From Amyloporia xantha (lineage: Eukaryota; Basidiomycota; Agaricomycetes; Polyporales; Adustoporiaceae), in the NCBI GenBank assembly GCA_036971615.1, contig JAYKKR010000040.1:218362-282361 (forward strand): DNA of 64,000 nucleotides, written 5' to 3'. Every line of letters begins with the position of its first letter. Position 1 is the stretch's first letter. Of the stretch, positions 47,638-59,138 are shown in pieces. Under the pieces are notes generated by a model. That model had not been told where the DNA came from and did no database searches. It worked only from the letters and a program-made list of their open reading frames with translations. The position numbers were made by a program, and so were the translations under genes.

Positions 47638-49863
47638 TCATAGACGCTTCCATCCTTCGCCGACAGGCCATTTTAAGTCATCCCTCGCCATACGCATGCG
47701 CTGGAAATCTGCATCCGTACCTTGGCCACCACCACCATCACTCGCGTCACCCATCTTCAGCCTCCTCAGTCGCTCGTTCAACTCGCTCTCCGCACTGCTC
47801 TCCTCCACATCCTGGTCCAGACTTTCAGCGTCGTCCCGGCCCTCACCAGCATCGTCGTCGTCGTCCATCAACCGCTCCTCGCCGGCTTGCCGCATCCACC
47901 GAGTACCCGGCTGTGCATGCTGCACGAAACCTCGTGGGTTGAACGCTGCCTCGGCTTTATATCGCGCCGAGTCGAAATGCGGCTGTGCCCGCTGGTGCAG
48001 ATTCGTCAGCGTTTTCTGCAGATTGGCTATGGGCTCCGATAGAGCCGAGTTGTCACTGCGATGTGATCGGCCGGAGAAGCTGGACGACACGGAGTGGTGG
48101 CGCGACAGTGGAGGCTGGGATAAGCTGGATGGAAACTGGGCATGCGCCGGAGAGGCGAAGGGCGAGTCTGGGGGAGACGACGTCGGCGCGAGCTGGACGC
48201 TTTCTGGGCGCTTCCTCGACGGCGGAACGGGAGGTGCTGATGGGTGATGCATCGACTTGGAGCGGAAGACTCGTGGGCTATCGGGTGATGGTGGGATGCT
48301 GCGCTCTGCGTCCAGCCCGGCAAGGGTGGGCTTGCGATCAGGATGAGTCGGAGGTGGGTCTGGAGGTAGATCGGTGAGGGAACGAGGCGGAGTAACAGTG
48401 GGTGAACGGCTGTCCATGGCCACCGCTGATGGAGTGGATCTGAAGGAGCTGGACGACTTGAATGGAACGGATGCCCGCGCGACTTGTTCGAGAGACCGGC
48501 TGGTCGATCCCGAGATGGTAGATGAGGGAGGGCTCAGCTTTCGCCGAGGAGGTAGTACAGGCAGACGCCCAGAATCGTCCGTTTCATGAGAGCTCGACGA
48601 TGAAGGCGGTTTCGGAGGCGGTCGTCCGTCATGAATGGGACTCGAACTCCGTGTCCGGTGCCCTCCACTAGAGCTCTTCAGCACTTCCAGCACGCGTTCC
48701 TGCTCGAGGCGCTGCTCCGCCTTTTTCAAACTCTGCGCAACACGTGTGGCTTGGAGAGACTGCTGGATCAGAATGTTAGGGTTCGTCGATGAACTGGCCG
48801 TCAACAGCGCGGAATGCGTTTGTGAAGAGTGACGAGGAGGAGGGACGAGCGGGACTACAGGCTTGCGAGGTGGAAGCGGAGGGATCCGTCCCTCCACGGC
48901 GGCAGCACTGCGAGTACGAGCATTCATAGTAGGATTTACTGCTCGATCGGCGGGGGTAGGCGGCCGATAGCCGGCTTCCGATCCTCTGCGCATGAGGAAC
49001 GGATTTGTGCTCGGTTTCGGGGGGACAGCGGGAGGAACATTCTGGTGGGATGGGCCAGAGACAGCAGGAGGAGCGTTGGCCTCCGAAGTAGCAGCCTGGG
49101 AGAAGAACGGGTTGACGTCTGGTGACGGCGGGTCTGAGATAGGGTCAGCAATCTGTGGCCGTGCTTCAAGTGGACGAGACGGCGGCGGGACAGAAACTTG
49201 CGAGATCGAAGTTTGTGTCTCCGGATGGGCTAACAGACATACGAAATCAGTGTCTGTGCATATAACGCGAGACTAATCCCGCTAAAGATACAGCGGATCG
49301 AATAACGACCTGTTCCAAGCACAGGCCCCAGTCCGAATAGACAGCATAAGGGATATCGAAGGCATCCCGTCATCAGCGCTCTGGCGCATGGGTCAGAACG
49401 TTCGGACGATTATTCCAACTGGAGACTGATGTTGATAGACACGAATTAGCTCACCTTGAACAAAGACGAGACTTTTATCGACGTCTTTCCCACTCAGTAC
49501 GTGATGAACAAGACGCAGGACAGCAAGGAATTGTCCTCCAGTTAGAACTTCCGTCGAAGCTAGATTCGGACAGAAGAAACGAAGAATCTAGAAAGACATT
49601 GGAGAGATGAAGCGTAATGATTGCACACGACATACCGTGTCGACGAGAGTAGGGGCAAGACTGGAGTATCTGCCTCTGAGCCAAGCTCTTGCCTCCCTCA
49701 CGCCCACTTTGAAGTTCTGGTAGAAGTCGTCGCCGCGCTGCGCGTTGGTATCTTCGTCTTCTGACAAGTCTCGGAGACATGAAGTGTACAGGAAATATTC
49801 AGAGTCGTTGAGAGCAGAGGTGTGGAGGGTTAGAGGACGCATGGCCATGACGGTGGAGGGCAT
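47638..49863 (-). CDS. Proline-rich protein with NPF motifs
   Basis: Exons 49863-49636, 49587-49455 and 49229-47638, about 650 residues. An upstream in-frame ATG at 49920 would add 19. Residues ~30-120 are a small folded helical region (DDFYQNFKVGVREARAWLRG; TGGQFLAVLRLVHHVLSGKD) that resembles an EF/EH-type module in layout. The remainder is low complexity: many PPxPP stretches, two NPF motifs (VNPFFS, TNPFLM), a short helix rich in E/K/R (residues ~275-300) and an acidic C-terminus ending DLKWPVGEGWKRL. NPF motifs bind EH domains of endocytic proteins, so a role in endocytosis or actin-linked trafficking is a reasonable inference, not shown. It converges with the G-alpha gene. Confidence 0.75.
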
Positions 49864-50728
49864 AAAGAAACGCGTCTGGTGCGCGCCTGTCATCATCTGC
49901 GGCATCGACACGATGTTCATCCCATCATCTACGGCACCGCTGGTCTACTTCAGCCCTCACTCGAGTGCGACGACTAGCCACGGTCAAGGTTACTTTGCTA
50001 TCGTTCTCTACTTGTGTCGACTATCATGCGGAATTACGCTACTGCTAGAAATTCTAGATCTTATGCCGCGGTGGCAGGGAACACTTGATTGGCCCACTCA
50101 GAGACGGTTCTGAAGATGACTCACGGAACATCATTGAGAAACGTATGTTTTGGAGTTCGAATGTGTAGGCTGCTCGGGTATGTGGCGGTGACATACCCTT
50201 GTGGGTAGATATTCGCTCATCACTTCGGACAATAAATTGACAACATTGCTCAACGAATGCTGGAATGAGGGCATGTTGTTCGAATCTTGGATAGCCTTGC
50301 GACCTCTGCTGTGACTGACTGACAACATGTGATAACTCCGTCGCTCGGTTCTTGCATCATCTCGTGATGGTCCATGGCGATTAACCCCGTGTATCTGTGG
50401 GATATGTTGCTCTCTCAGGCTTGACGCGCGGCAGCTGATGAAGGGCGTTCGCCTGTGCTGCTTCGAGATTGACCGAAAGTTGCTCCTACCTACAGGACAA
50501 GTCTATATTTCACTGAGGGTCATTCGGGGATGGGTTTCACGGTCTTCACGATCAGGCATCCTGATACTAGCGCTTCCCTATGAAGTATGTGATTCGTGGT
50601 GGAAGTACTTGATCTGTGCGGACCACCTGGGCATTGGCATGGGAGTTCCGGCCTCGAATCGGTTAGCATGAACCGGTATGTGTTTCTCGAATTGTCCTGC
50701 TATACCTTATTCCTTCACTGCCAATATA
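49864..50728. other. Intergenic stretch before the monooxygenase
   Basis: Divergent promoter region between the proline-rich protein gene and the monooxygenase. No other gene seen. In-frame upstream ATGs exist for both flanking genes (49920 and 50678). Confidence 0.45.
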
Positions 50729-53441
50729 ATGGAGTCAGGAGATGTTCCGTTACGTTCCCCACTTTCCCCCGTCAACCTTGGGAGATCCTCTGGAAACTCA
50801 TCTGCCGACTTGTCAAATCAGGCCAATACATCGCAACTGTCCGCAGGTATGAATGGATCAGCTGAGGACGCTCAATTCGAGCTGGGCACTTTCTCTATCG
50901 ACGAATACAAACCCATCAAGGTAGTCGTTATCGGTGCAGGCTTTAGTGGCATCATTGCGGGGATAAGGTAAGCCCTGCTCTGCGATCTCTGTTTCATAAG
51001 CTCGTGACTGTCGCTAGATTTCCACAGAGAGTACCTAATGTACAGCTCACGATATATGACAAAAATGCTGGCATAGGCGGAACGTGGTTCACGAATAAGT
51101 ATCCGTTAGTCTAGCCTCTCGCCTTCCATACACAATCCGACGTGTTGACTCCTCTGTCAAAGCGGTCTGGCTTGCGATATCCCTTCGCACTGTGTAGGAG
51201 TGCATTCTTTTCCTCATCTTGGTGCTCAATTGACTTCTCACCTAGTATCAACTGACATTTGAGTCAAAGGTGTGTTCGAAACAATAAACATCGCCTCAGC
51301 ATTCAGTAATGGTTGGTAAAATAGACCGATTGGTCCAGTTTCTACGCACCTGGTCCGGAGATACTCTCGTATCTGCAATCTGTTGTTGACAAGTACAAGC
51401 TAATGCGATACATCAAGCTTCAACACCGAGTCGTGCACGCGAAGTACGACGAGCCGTCTGGGAAGTGGCATCTCAAGATCCGTCGGCCGAGTACTGGGGC
51501 CAACGCAGACCCCCTGAGTTTGACGAGTTCGAAGATACCGCAGATGTTCTTCTCACGGGGGTAGGTAGTCTTAGTAGGTGGAATTGGCCGGATATAGCGG
51601 GCCTGCGGGACTTCGAAGGCAAAGTCTTTCATACTGCGGATTTCGACGTGGGTGACCGGCCATGGCAAGAAGCCACACAAGACTGGCATGACAAGAGGGT
51701 CGGTGTGATTGGCGTGGTACGTTCTTGGTGCGCGGAATTGCAGATGCCCTCATGGTCTCAAGCGATCATCACGAAGGGTTCCAGCGCCATTCAGATTGTT
51801 CCGGCCTTGCAGCCAAAAGTCGCGAAGATCATCAATTTTGTGAGAGGAAAGACATGGATATCTCTGCCGTTCGCCAGCGAGAAGTTAACAGAGCTGATGA
51901 AGAGGGACCTAGGTGCTGAGAACTGTAGCTACCATTCTTTCAGTTCTGGTTATATACATCCTAATCAGAGGGCCAGACACGTTTACGGACGAAGATAAAC
52001 AGATGTTTAGGGATCCCGCTTTCTACAAAGAATTTCGCCACGAGCTGGAGTCAGACTTAAATGTGAGTCGTTCAATCGCTCTCTATCGCCATTGCCTTAC
52101 GTGAGCTGATTGCTCCGCAGTCAGTTCACCAGAGTACACTTAGAGGTTCCTCACAACAATTGAAAGCGCGCGAAGCATTTCGAGCTCACATGGTCAAGAA
52201 GTTGGCGAAGAAGCCCTGGATAGCGGACTCCTGTACGAGTCATGGTCTCTGCCGTACCCATTTGACTGATATATTGATCTCAGTGATTCCGGATTTTGGC
52301 GTTGCATGCAGACGACTGACTGCGGGGCCGGGATACTTAGAAGCATTATGCCAAGATAATGTATGTACGACGAGTTGAAAAGCGACACGTGAGTTTGTCG
52401 AGCTTAGATGATCCTCAGGTAGACTTCGTCACCACCCATATCAAGCGCATTACTCCGAATGGCATCGAGACTGTCGACGGAAAACATGAAGAGCTCGATG
52501 TAGTCATTTGTGCAACGGGTGCGCTGGCTCGTTTCCATCGTTTGTTGCACTTTTAGTGACGTTTGAATTGTTATCATATAGGCTATGACTATTCTTTTCA
52601 GTTGGACTTCCCGCTACTCGGGCGTGGCGGTGTTGCCATTCAAGATAAATGGTCACCACATCCATCAACATATCTTGCTATCTGCACAGACGGTTTTCCA
52701 AATTGGTTCATGGCCCTTGGGCCGAATTCGGGTGTCGGTTCAGGGTCGCTACTTGTACTCATCGAGCGCCAGATTGATTATGCGATAGAGGCCACGAAGA
52801 AGATGCAGAGAGAGAGATTGAAGAGTATAGAGGTCAAAAGAGCAGCCGTACAGGATTTCGATGACTATCTAGAGGTGTGTCAGCTATTGGTTGTCTGGAG
52901 ATACCGTCGCATACCTGACTGCGGGTCATATCATACGAAGCTTTATTTTCCCAAGGTGAGTGTCGCACCTGCATGTGACTGAATATATTTTTAATAAGAG
53001 ATGTCGACACGAGACTGTCTATAGCGAACAATGTAGATCATGGTACAAGATGGGGAAAATGGAAGGCAGGAATGTTGCGCTGTGGCCCGGTGAGCCGAAC
53101 ATGGCATGTTCTGATGTCCATGCTGACCAGTGTGCTGTTGTGCAGGCTCATGCCTTCATGCTGTTCGCGCTCTCAGGTATCCACGATGGGAAGATTACGA
53201 CTATGAATTAGTGGATGGCGTACGGAACCGTATGCATTGGTTGGGTGATGGCCAGACGTATAATGAAAAGACAATGAGCGGAGACAGTACGTATATTCGG
53301 CCTGTACAGTACAGTGCAGTACCTGACTTTACGACAGGGGCGTGGTACTTGAACGATGAGGAACTTGATATCCCACCTGGTATGTTCGGGTCAACACGAG
53401 AAGTAGCTGTGCTTATACATGCCGTAGTTCCCATGCTGTGA
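50729..53441 (+). CDS. Flavin monooxygenase, Baeyer-Villiger-like, with one frame break
   Basis: Fifteen exons read with consistent phases, among them microexons of 31, 24 and 15 nt (51163-51193, 51246-51269, 52941-52955). FAD motif VVVIGAGFSG near residue 70, then GGTWFTNKYPGLACDIPSH, the NADPH motif GVIGVGSSAIQIVP, VICATGYDYS and a C-terminal MALGPNSGVG. The family fingerprint F-x-G-x3-H-x3-W reads FEGKVFHTADF, with the tryptophan replaced by phenylalanine, so it is an atypical member. In exon 5 the frame breaks at a run of five C (51510-51514); the coding sense continues at once in the next frame, with exon length one base short of phase. Otherwise the gene looks intact. The family oxidises ketones or other small molecules with NADPH and O2; the substrate is unknown and no biosynthetic partners lie beside it. 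Confidence 0.85.
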
Positions 53442-54003
53442 GAGGCATTGCGTAGAATGTCTGAGGCCTATAGACAATGTCATCTCGAAACGCGCGAGCC
53501 GAACCCACTTGCGTTGCGTAGTGCCCATTCTCTATGGTGGCCTTACAATGACTGTTGTAGTTTACTCTGCGTCTTTCTAGTATCCGACAGAAGGGCAATT
53601 GCTATCTGACTAGCAGAGTCTGGCAGGATTATATACGATTAGAATGGTAATCTAGGTCCATGATATATACGTGTCACAGGAGCCATACGTCCCTTACTTA
53701 TAAGAGTCGTCCACTAAAATCTCCATCTGTCCATGTCTCGTTAGTTAGCTTCGCACCTGTACTCATCTGGATATTTCCTCTTCACCAGCCAGTATTCACA
53801 TCGTGAAGTCAAGAACAACAGCAGTGCGTCTCAGATGGTGTCGCCCCATGCACTGGAATCATGACATACTCTCACGGCAGGGCAGCTCGAAAATTGAGGG
53901 AGCGAGGGCTGCATTTGCGAGAATCACTGAGGGTCTTGCAGATCAATTCGGATGTCGTCACGGTACCGTTGCCGACCGGGTGCAGGTTAAGAACGCGCTT
54001 GAG
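53442..54003. other. Intergenic stretch
   Basis: Nothing recognisable; it lies between the monooxygenase and the second copy of dispersed repeat A. Confidence 0.4.
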
Positions 54004-54262
54004 TATGGGGACTGGTGTGCAGTCGAGCTATGATGGAAAACGGGTTACTGTGCTTTGAACTCAATCATATGAAGCGGATGGATATACGAGGACATTGATA
54101 TGCGCGACGCCGACCGACTTCACAGTTAGTTCGGCAAACAGCGAACACCAAACGTGGTTCGCCGGACATGTTCGTCAACCAGAATTGAGGCCGACAACTG
54201 GTCGACAAGACAAGTCCTTTTGTACTAATTGGCCATTGGTAGGGTCTCGTAATCGGGTTTCG
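54004..54262 (+). repeat. Dispersed repeat A, copy 2
   Basis: Same orientation as 497-795 and shorter by internal gaps. It marks the border between the gene-bearing part of the window and the repeat-rich right end. Confidence 0.8.
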
Positions 54263-54333
54263 CTCTCACTATGGCCGGATTAGGGCGGGACTTTGACTTA
54301 TCGCCTGAGTGAAAAGTCGCGTTGCCCGAAGGT

Positions 54334-54387
54334 GTGGTGGAATAGAGGGTGAATCTTGATGTGGTGGAATCGTAGCGTGAATTTCCC
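54334..54387. repeat. Two tandem 27-base units
   Basis: Both units begin gtggtggaat and continue with a similar gtgaat segment; the two are moderately diverged. They lie between dispersed repeat A and the transposase remnant. Confidence 0.55.
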
Positions 54388-54600
54388 CGCCCTCAATTTC
54401 GACTACCACTCTGTGGACTTTTACCCGCACTGCAGCGTCAGTTTGACGCTCTCGTTTCGTGACCATTTTCCGCCACCATCTGAGCATTTCTGGCTAGTTA
54501 TATACTAGCATAACGCGACATCAATGCGAACGTCAATGGGCTCATGAATGTCAATGAATTCAGCCTAGTGAGTGAATAGAAATTACAAGCACAAGAAATG

Positions 54601-56472
54601 TCACTCCTCTATATACACCGCCCTTGCCAAGCTGCCGCTGCGATCTACAATAGCCCACTGACGGCGGTCGAATACCCGTCCCACCATGCACTGAATACTC
54701 GTAATGTCGAAACCTCGTAGCGGCCAGGCTTGCTATAGTAGTGTATATCGAGACCTCCAACAGCAGGCGTTTCGTCGAGTGTAGCCGTTCGAATGCCCCC
54801 AAGAATGAGCGGAGTTCGTTCCGTGAGTTGCAAGGCCTCAGAAGGTTGGATCCATAGCAAGAAAATGTGCTGAAGCTCGCCAAAGAATGTTCGCTTCTCA
54901 AGAACGACTGGCCGGTTGCGGTAGCGCGCATTTCGATCAACAAGCAGTTCATACTAAATGAGAGCGCCACCGTCGTGAATATGTCAGCAATGTATTATTT
55001 GAATTAGACTTACTCGTACAAACGAGGCATCGCGTGAGTCCTCCCTGGTCATGCCTAAGCTTGATGTCCGAATCAGATCACCATCGTTTAGAATTTGGAC
55101 CTTGCCCCATTGTTCAATCTGGACGGGGAGGTTCATCCGAATTACATTGGCGGGTACTTCAAACCGGGTCGACAAGCACAATATGATTTTATTGAGGTTC
55201 GGAGCATCGCGCAGCATGCATGTGACTGAAGGTGCGAGCAGCGCACAAGTGGGATCTTGGATAAAGTCAGCCACAGCGAGACATTGAATTGGTGACCTCG
55301 AGAACTTGAAGATGGAGAAATGAAACGTACAGCCTGGCACATGCGTCTGATTGGCGCGAGCGGCCTTCTTGAGCGCGAGAGTTTCAGTGGCGTCATAAAT
55401 GAGTTTTAGCTGGGTAAGACGAGCCGTGTCAAGTACGTAGCGATCGAGCGTTGCATACGGGAATCGACGACTTCGGATGGCTGGCTTGAGCATGCCACAG
55501 TAGCGTTCCATCGGGAATGCCCATGAGGCCCATACTGGTCCAGCGGCCTCGATGCTGTCAGCAATGTGGAGTAAGGCATGAATGGTGACTGGGCATGCAG
55601 ATAGGCGTGTCGGATCCTTTTGGTAGTATATCCTAGGCCATGCCACCCCAGTCAATTAGACATCGTGACCGGATTGAAAGTCATCAAGGTCAAGTTACTA
55701 CTCACATCTCATATTCCTCAACCCACGCCTTTAGCTGCGCTCGGACAAAACTGATCTCTTCTGTAGAGATCTCGAACTGGAGACAAATGTGAAGGGCACG
55801 GACAAGCTTCAGGAAGTGATAGTAATACCGATCGTGGCGGAAACGTCCACGCAGCAAGACGGGCGCGATGTATAGAGCCCAAAATGACCACGAGTCTGCA
55901 GTACACGCGGTCTTGTCAGTAGCAACATTCGGCGGACGGGGGCCGAACATTGATGGAATCGTCGAGCCCGCTGCTGCCGTGGCTGCTCCTATCGATTTCC
56001 AGACATCTGGTGACAGCTCATAATCCTCTGAGCCTGAGTCTAATCCCTTGTATTCACCTGTCCATAGCAATACCAGGTTCTTGATCACGTTCTCCCAGAT
56101 GAGATGCATAAAGTCGTATGGGAATGAGAGTGGGAACGTGAGCGACGTCAAGTGTGAGAGAACGGGAGTCCCTTTGATCCCCTATTCTTTCGCAAGTCTT
56201 TCCGATTCACCTTCCGTAAGAGCACGCTGGACCTCACGGCCTTGTGCAAGGAATCTGTCATGGGTACGAAGTGGCAGCTCGGTAGGTTCATATCTGCGTT
56301 GCGGTGAGTTAGCTGCAAGGGTATCGGGGTGACGAGAGCGGTCCAGTGGGACGTAGTAGGGACTGCGCGGTTTGTTCGGAATACGAACCCCTTGGATGTC
56401 GCACAGGCGGCAGGGTGTTTTCCCGTTCATCAGCACTTTTGCATATTGCTGACACCCTGACAGCCCTGACAT
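54601..56472 (-). pseudogene. Broken CACTA-type transposase
   Basis: On the minus strand, pieces in order: LSGCQQYAKVLMNGKTPCRL (56472 side), FPYDFMHLIWENVIKNLVLL (about 56110), a long stretch to 55720, then SACPVTIHALLHIADSIEAA and WASWAFPMERYCGML near 55500, DASFVR at about 55030 and VFDRRQWAIVDRSGSLA near 54640. This is the order found in agaricomycete transposases of the CACTA (EnSpm-like) group with a Tnp2/DUF4218-like C-terminal half. The N-terminal part is missing beyond 56472, a stop interrupts the frame near 56184, and a one-base frame change lies near 54710. So it is a dead fragment. I could not identify terminal CACTA inverted repeats with confidence. Confidence 0.85.
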
Positions 56473-56536
56473 AATTTCGTCAGGCTGTCAGAGCCGTCAG
56501 GCCACAGGGACATTAGTTTAAAACCGAATATAATAA

Positions 56537-56632
56537 GGAAAATAAAATGCACTCATACAGAATTGAACCCCAAGACTTAGACAAACAAGAAGTAAACATT
56601 AAGTATGACCACTACACCACAAGACCATAAAT
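56537..56632 (-). mobile_element. tRNA-derived SINE, copy 1
   Basis: Read on the minus strand: a tRNA-like head with A box TGGTGTAGTGGTCA (56619-56606) and B box GGTTCAATTC (56569-56560), followed by the tail GCATTTTATTTTCC. The same head and the identical 14-base tail occur in the opposite orientation at 56947-57037. Pairing of the tRNA arms is imperfect, so it is not a functional tRNA. Confidence 0.7.
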
Positions 56633-56946
56633 ATATAAAACTACTTAAACATTATGCTGTGAAGTTTCTCCAAGGGTTTCAATCTATTTGGACTTCAACA
56701 AATTTCGACTTTTTGACTTCTTTTATATTAATATTGAGTCAAATGAAGCCAGATTAGGGAAATACCAATTCAGATACAGACCTATGCAATGCTGATTATC
56801 TTCAAAACAATGTCAAATAGTATTGCATAGACTCCACCATTATAATATATCAGGTTGCATGTAATTCCAAGCCTTGTTAGAGTGCACATATTTGAAGACC
56901 CTTGGGGATTAATTATAATATTTGATTAAATAGTTAGCTTTAAGGA

Positions 56947-57037
56947 AGCTGTTATGGTGTAGTGGTTATGTTGCACTCATACTTATCATATATATTAATG
57001 CATGAGTTCAATTCCTGTGAATGGCATTTTATTTTCC
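56947..57037 (+). mobile_element. tRNA-derived SINE, copy 2
   Basis: A box TGGTGTAGTGGTTA near 56955, B box AGTTCAATTCC near 57005, possible acceptor-stem pairing of gctgtta with tgaatggc, then the shared tail GCATTTTATTTTCC. The middle (anticodon region) is AT-rich and differs from copy 1. The sequences on its right are full of CTGACA words (57055-57150) that may belong to the ends of another element. Confidence 0.7.
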
Positions 57038-57153
57038 GAGTTTTAGTTAGTTCTCTGACAAACACTGTCAACCCTGAGCATCCTGATGGGTTTTCTCTGA
57101 TGGAGTATCTAACCCAAACTGACAGCTGGTGTCCTGACATCCCTGACAGGTCC

Positions 57154-57173
57154 TTAGGTTAGGTTAGGTTAGG
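57154..57173 (+). repeat. Short interstitial TTAGG tract (4 units)
   Basis: Four perfect TTAGG units in the same orientation as the long array at 63777. It is followed by ggtggtgagcgacga, which faintly resembles the sequence after the long array. Confidence 0.85.
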
Positions 57174-57682
57174 TGGTGAGCGACGAAGCGACGACGGAGC
57201 TATGGGAGCCGAAGGCGACCTTAGCGGAGGATGTTGCTGAGGAGCGGGAGACAGAGCAAGGCAATGAGGTGCTGGGGATCCAACACCGACCCATTTCGTC
57301 TTTTATAGACTCATCAGGCCCTCTATCTTGGTAAGCGAGAAATACCTCGCATCGTACGACTTTGAGAATCGTACGACGGCATAATATCTTATTAATAGTT
57401 GCCGACGAGACCGAGCCAATAGCATTATCCCGCTATCGGGTGGACTCGGACTATGATGTCATTGTCTAGATCTGTCTCCAAAAATAGGAGTGACGTCATT
57501 CCGACGGAGTTCCGCCGGTCCGAGAGGTCACCGAAGTAGCCGAGCCGGTGCATGTGATTCATGCAATCACATGTGCCACCCCTGACGTCATGGCCCAGGC
57601 GGGCCTGGAACATTATAGGGACTTTTTCTAAATAGGTCGGGGTAAAACTAGGGTCTTCCTAGGGGTTTTCAGTGAGATACCA
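57174..57682. other. Non-coding segment with palindromes
   Basis: GC-richer than what follows. It holds two tcgtacga palindromes (around 57354 and 57370) and a perfect hairpin CATGTGATT-catgc-AATCACATG near 57549. A tttatag near 57300 and the general look suggest a possible decayed LTR, but I found no second LTR. Confidence 0.4.
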
Positions 57683-58010
57683 CGGAATATCGATCTTGAA
57701 CGATGTTCCATGAAGGTTTACTGTGAGGCATCAATGTCAAAGACAAAGTGAGAAGTGAGGAATATCGTCCGTGAACGATATTCCGCAATATTCAACCTCT
57801 ACTACAGGACAAGAATGACCGTCAGAAACGCGGAATATCGATCCTGAACGATATTCCGTGATGCATGATGTCTGACAAGATGAAAATAAAAGACGTGATA
57901 ATATGCGGAATATCGGTCAGGATCGATATTCCGTGCTACGAGACCTCCGATGGGACAAAAATGAAGGTATCTGATATATGCGGAATATCAATGTGGACAC
58001 TATTCCGGGG
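57683..58010. repeat. Palindrome-cored satellite, array 1 (5 units)
   Basis: Five ~30-base imperfect palindromes of the form GGAATATCG-N8-11-CGATATTCC at about 57683, 57757, 57829, 57905 and 57980, spaced 72-76 bases. The sequences between them are also loosely alike (gacaa-a-atga words), so the real unit is a ~74-base tandem repeat whose palindrome is the best-kept part. The last unit is the most eroded. Confidence 0.85.
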
Positions 58011-58599
58011 ATTATGAGATCAGAATGAATATGAAATGAGAGATAAAGTAAAACATGCAGTTGATGAACATAAAGAAGGATTTTGTAGTCTAGTAAAAAT
58101 ATGCTATATTTATGTTTTGAATAGAGGGAACCCATATTGACCAGAGTATAAGACAGATTGAAACTGTTTTCAAAGCTGCTTGTGTCGTATTGTGTGTCTT
58201 TGATCGGGGATATAGAGAGATGAACGAATCGACCAATAGGACGGGGAGGATTGCCATACATCATGGATCAGGTGAGGCGGAACATGAGGTGATGGCAATG
58301 CAGCGTTGTGTTCCCATGTCAAATTGAAATGATGGGATTTGTGGGGGATCTTCGATGTTAGTGTGGGAATTGACATGTGTCCATCAGAAATGGACGTGGT
58401 TGACGGGGCGCATCAATTAGATGGGCAGGGCGATTGAATAGTTATGCTCCCGTGTCCTTATCGTTGGGCAGGTAGTCTGGGAAGAGTGAAAATATATTCA
58501 ATTGTAAGCGAGGGCTTCTGAAACGTAAGATTGAGGAATAGAGTTATAAGAGGAGGGAATGGTTAAAGGAAATGAGATACTAACTCCTGCTAATCACCG
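58011..58599. other. AT-rich spacer between array 1 and a small gene
   Basis: No gene supported. It is probably the promoter side of the small gene at 58600. Open frames on the minus strand overlap the satellite and look accidental. Confidence 0.4.
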
Positions 58600-58976
58600 A
58601 TGGCCACTATCTCCGAAGAAGAGTACATCGCGCAGATGTATGGGGTTGCGCAGATAGGGTACGCGGGGCTGCAGCTGCAGTGGGCGTGGGGAGTTGTGAC
58701 ACGAAGTGTGGCGCATCCTGCGGAAGTATGGTACGAATGGGCGAAAAGAGTCCTATTCTACGGAGTAAGTGATGGTGTAAATAACGGAAGACGTGGAAGC
58801 TAATAATAGTAATTGAGCAGTACATGGTGCTGATAAGCACGTTGAGGCCGCACAGTCCGGGGGTCATCATGTACCAGGAGCTTGGCATGTACCGTCAGTT
58901 GGTGGAACTTGCCGCAGAGATTGTCCACGAGATGGATGACGAGATGGATGACGAGTTGATGGAAGACGAAGACTGA
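58600..58976 (+). CDS. Small two-exon subtelomeric protein, acidic C-terminus
   Basis: Exons 58600-58764 and 58821-58976 (or 58818 with the alternative acceptor), 106-107 residues. It starts MATISEEEYIAQMYG, has a helical middle rich in W and aromatic residues ending VWYEWAKRVLFYG at the intron, then MYQELGMYRQLVELAAEIVHE and an acidic end EMDDELMEDED. No known domain. The segment before the intron resembles YWDEWALRVVYQA in the protein at 63273, which has an intron at the same place. It is flanked on both sides by the palindrome satellite. Confidence 0.65.
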
Positions 58977-59138
58977 GCCCATACACGGTGAGTATTGACT
59001 TCGTGAGTATACGTGCAGATAAATAACTCTGTCTAGATTGATCGCTCACATACACGCCGGCCAGTAAAATGTAGATAGATATTAATCGCCGAGATGCAGT
59101 ACACGTTTACTTTATAGAGTCTGAAAACATACGAATGT

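Noticed and set aside
47696..48247. 183-codon plus-strand frame
   Set aside because: Antisense shadow of the proline-rich protein gene; Ser/Cys-rich low complexity.
56947..57037. Functional tRNA gene
   Set aside because: A and B boxes are present, but the T arm and anticodon arm do not pair properly, and a related copy with the same non-tRNA tail exists nearby.
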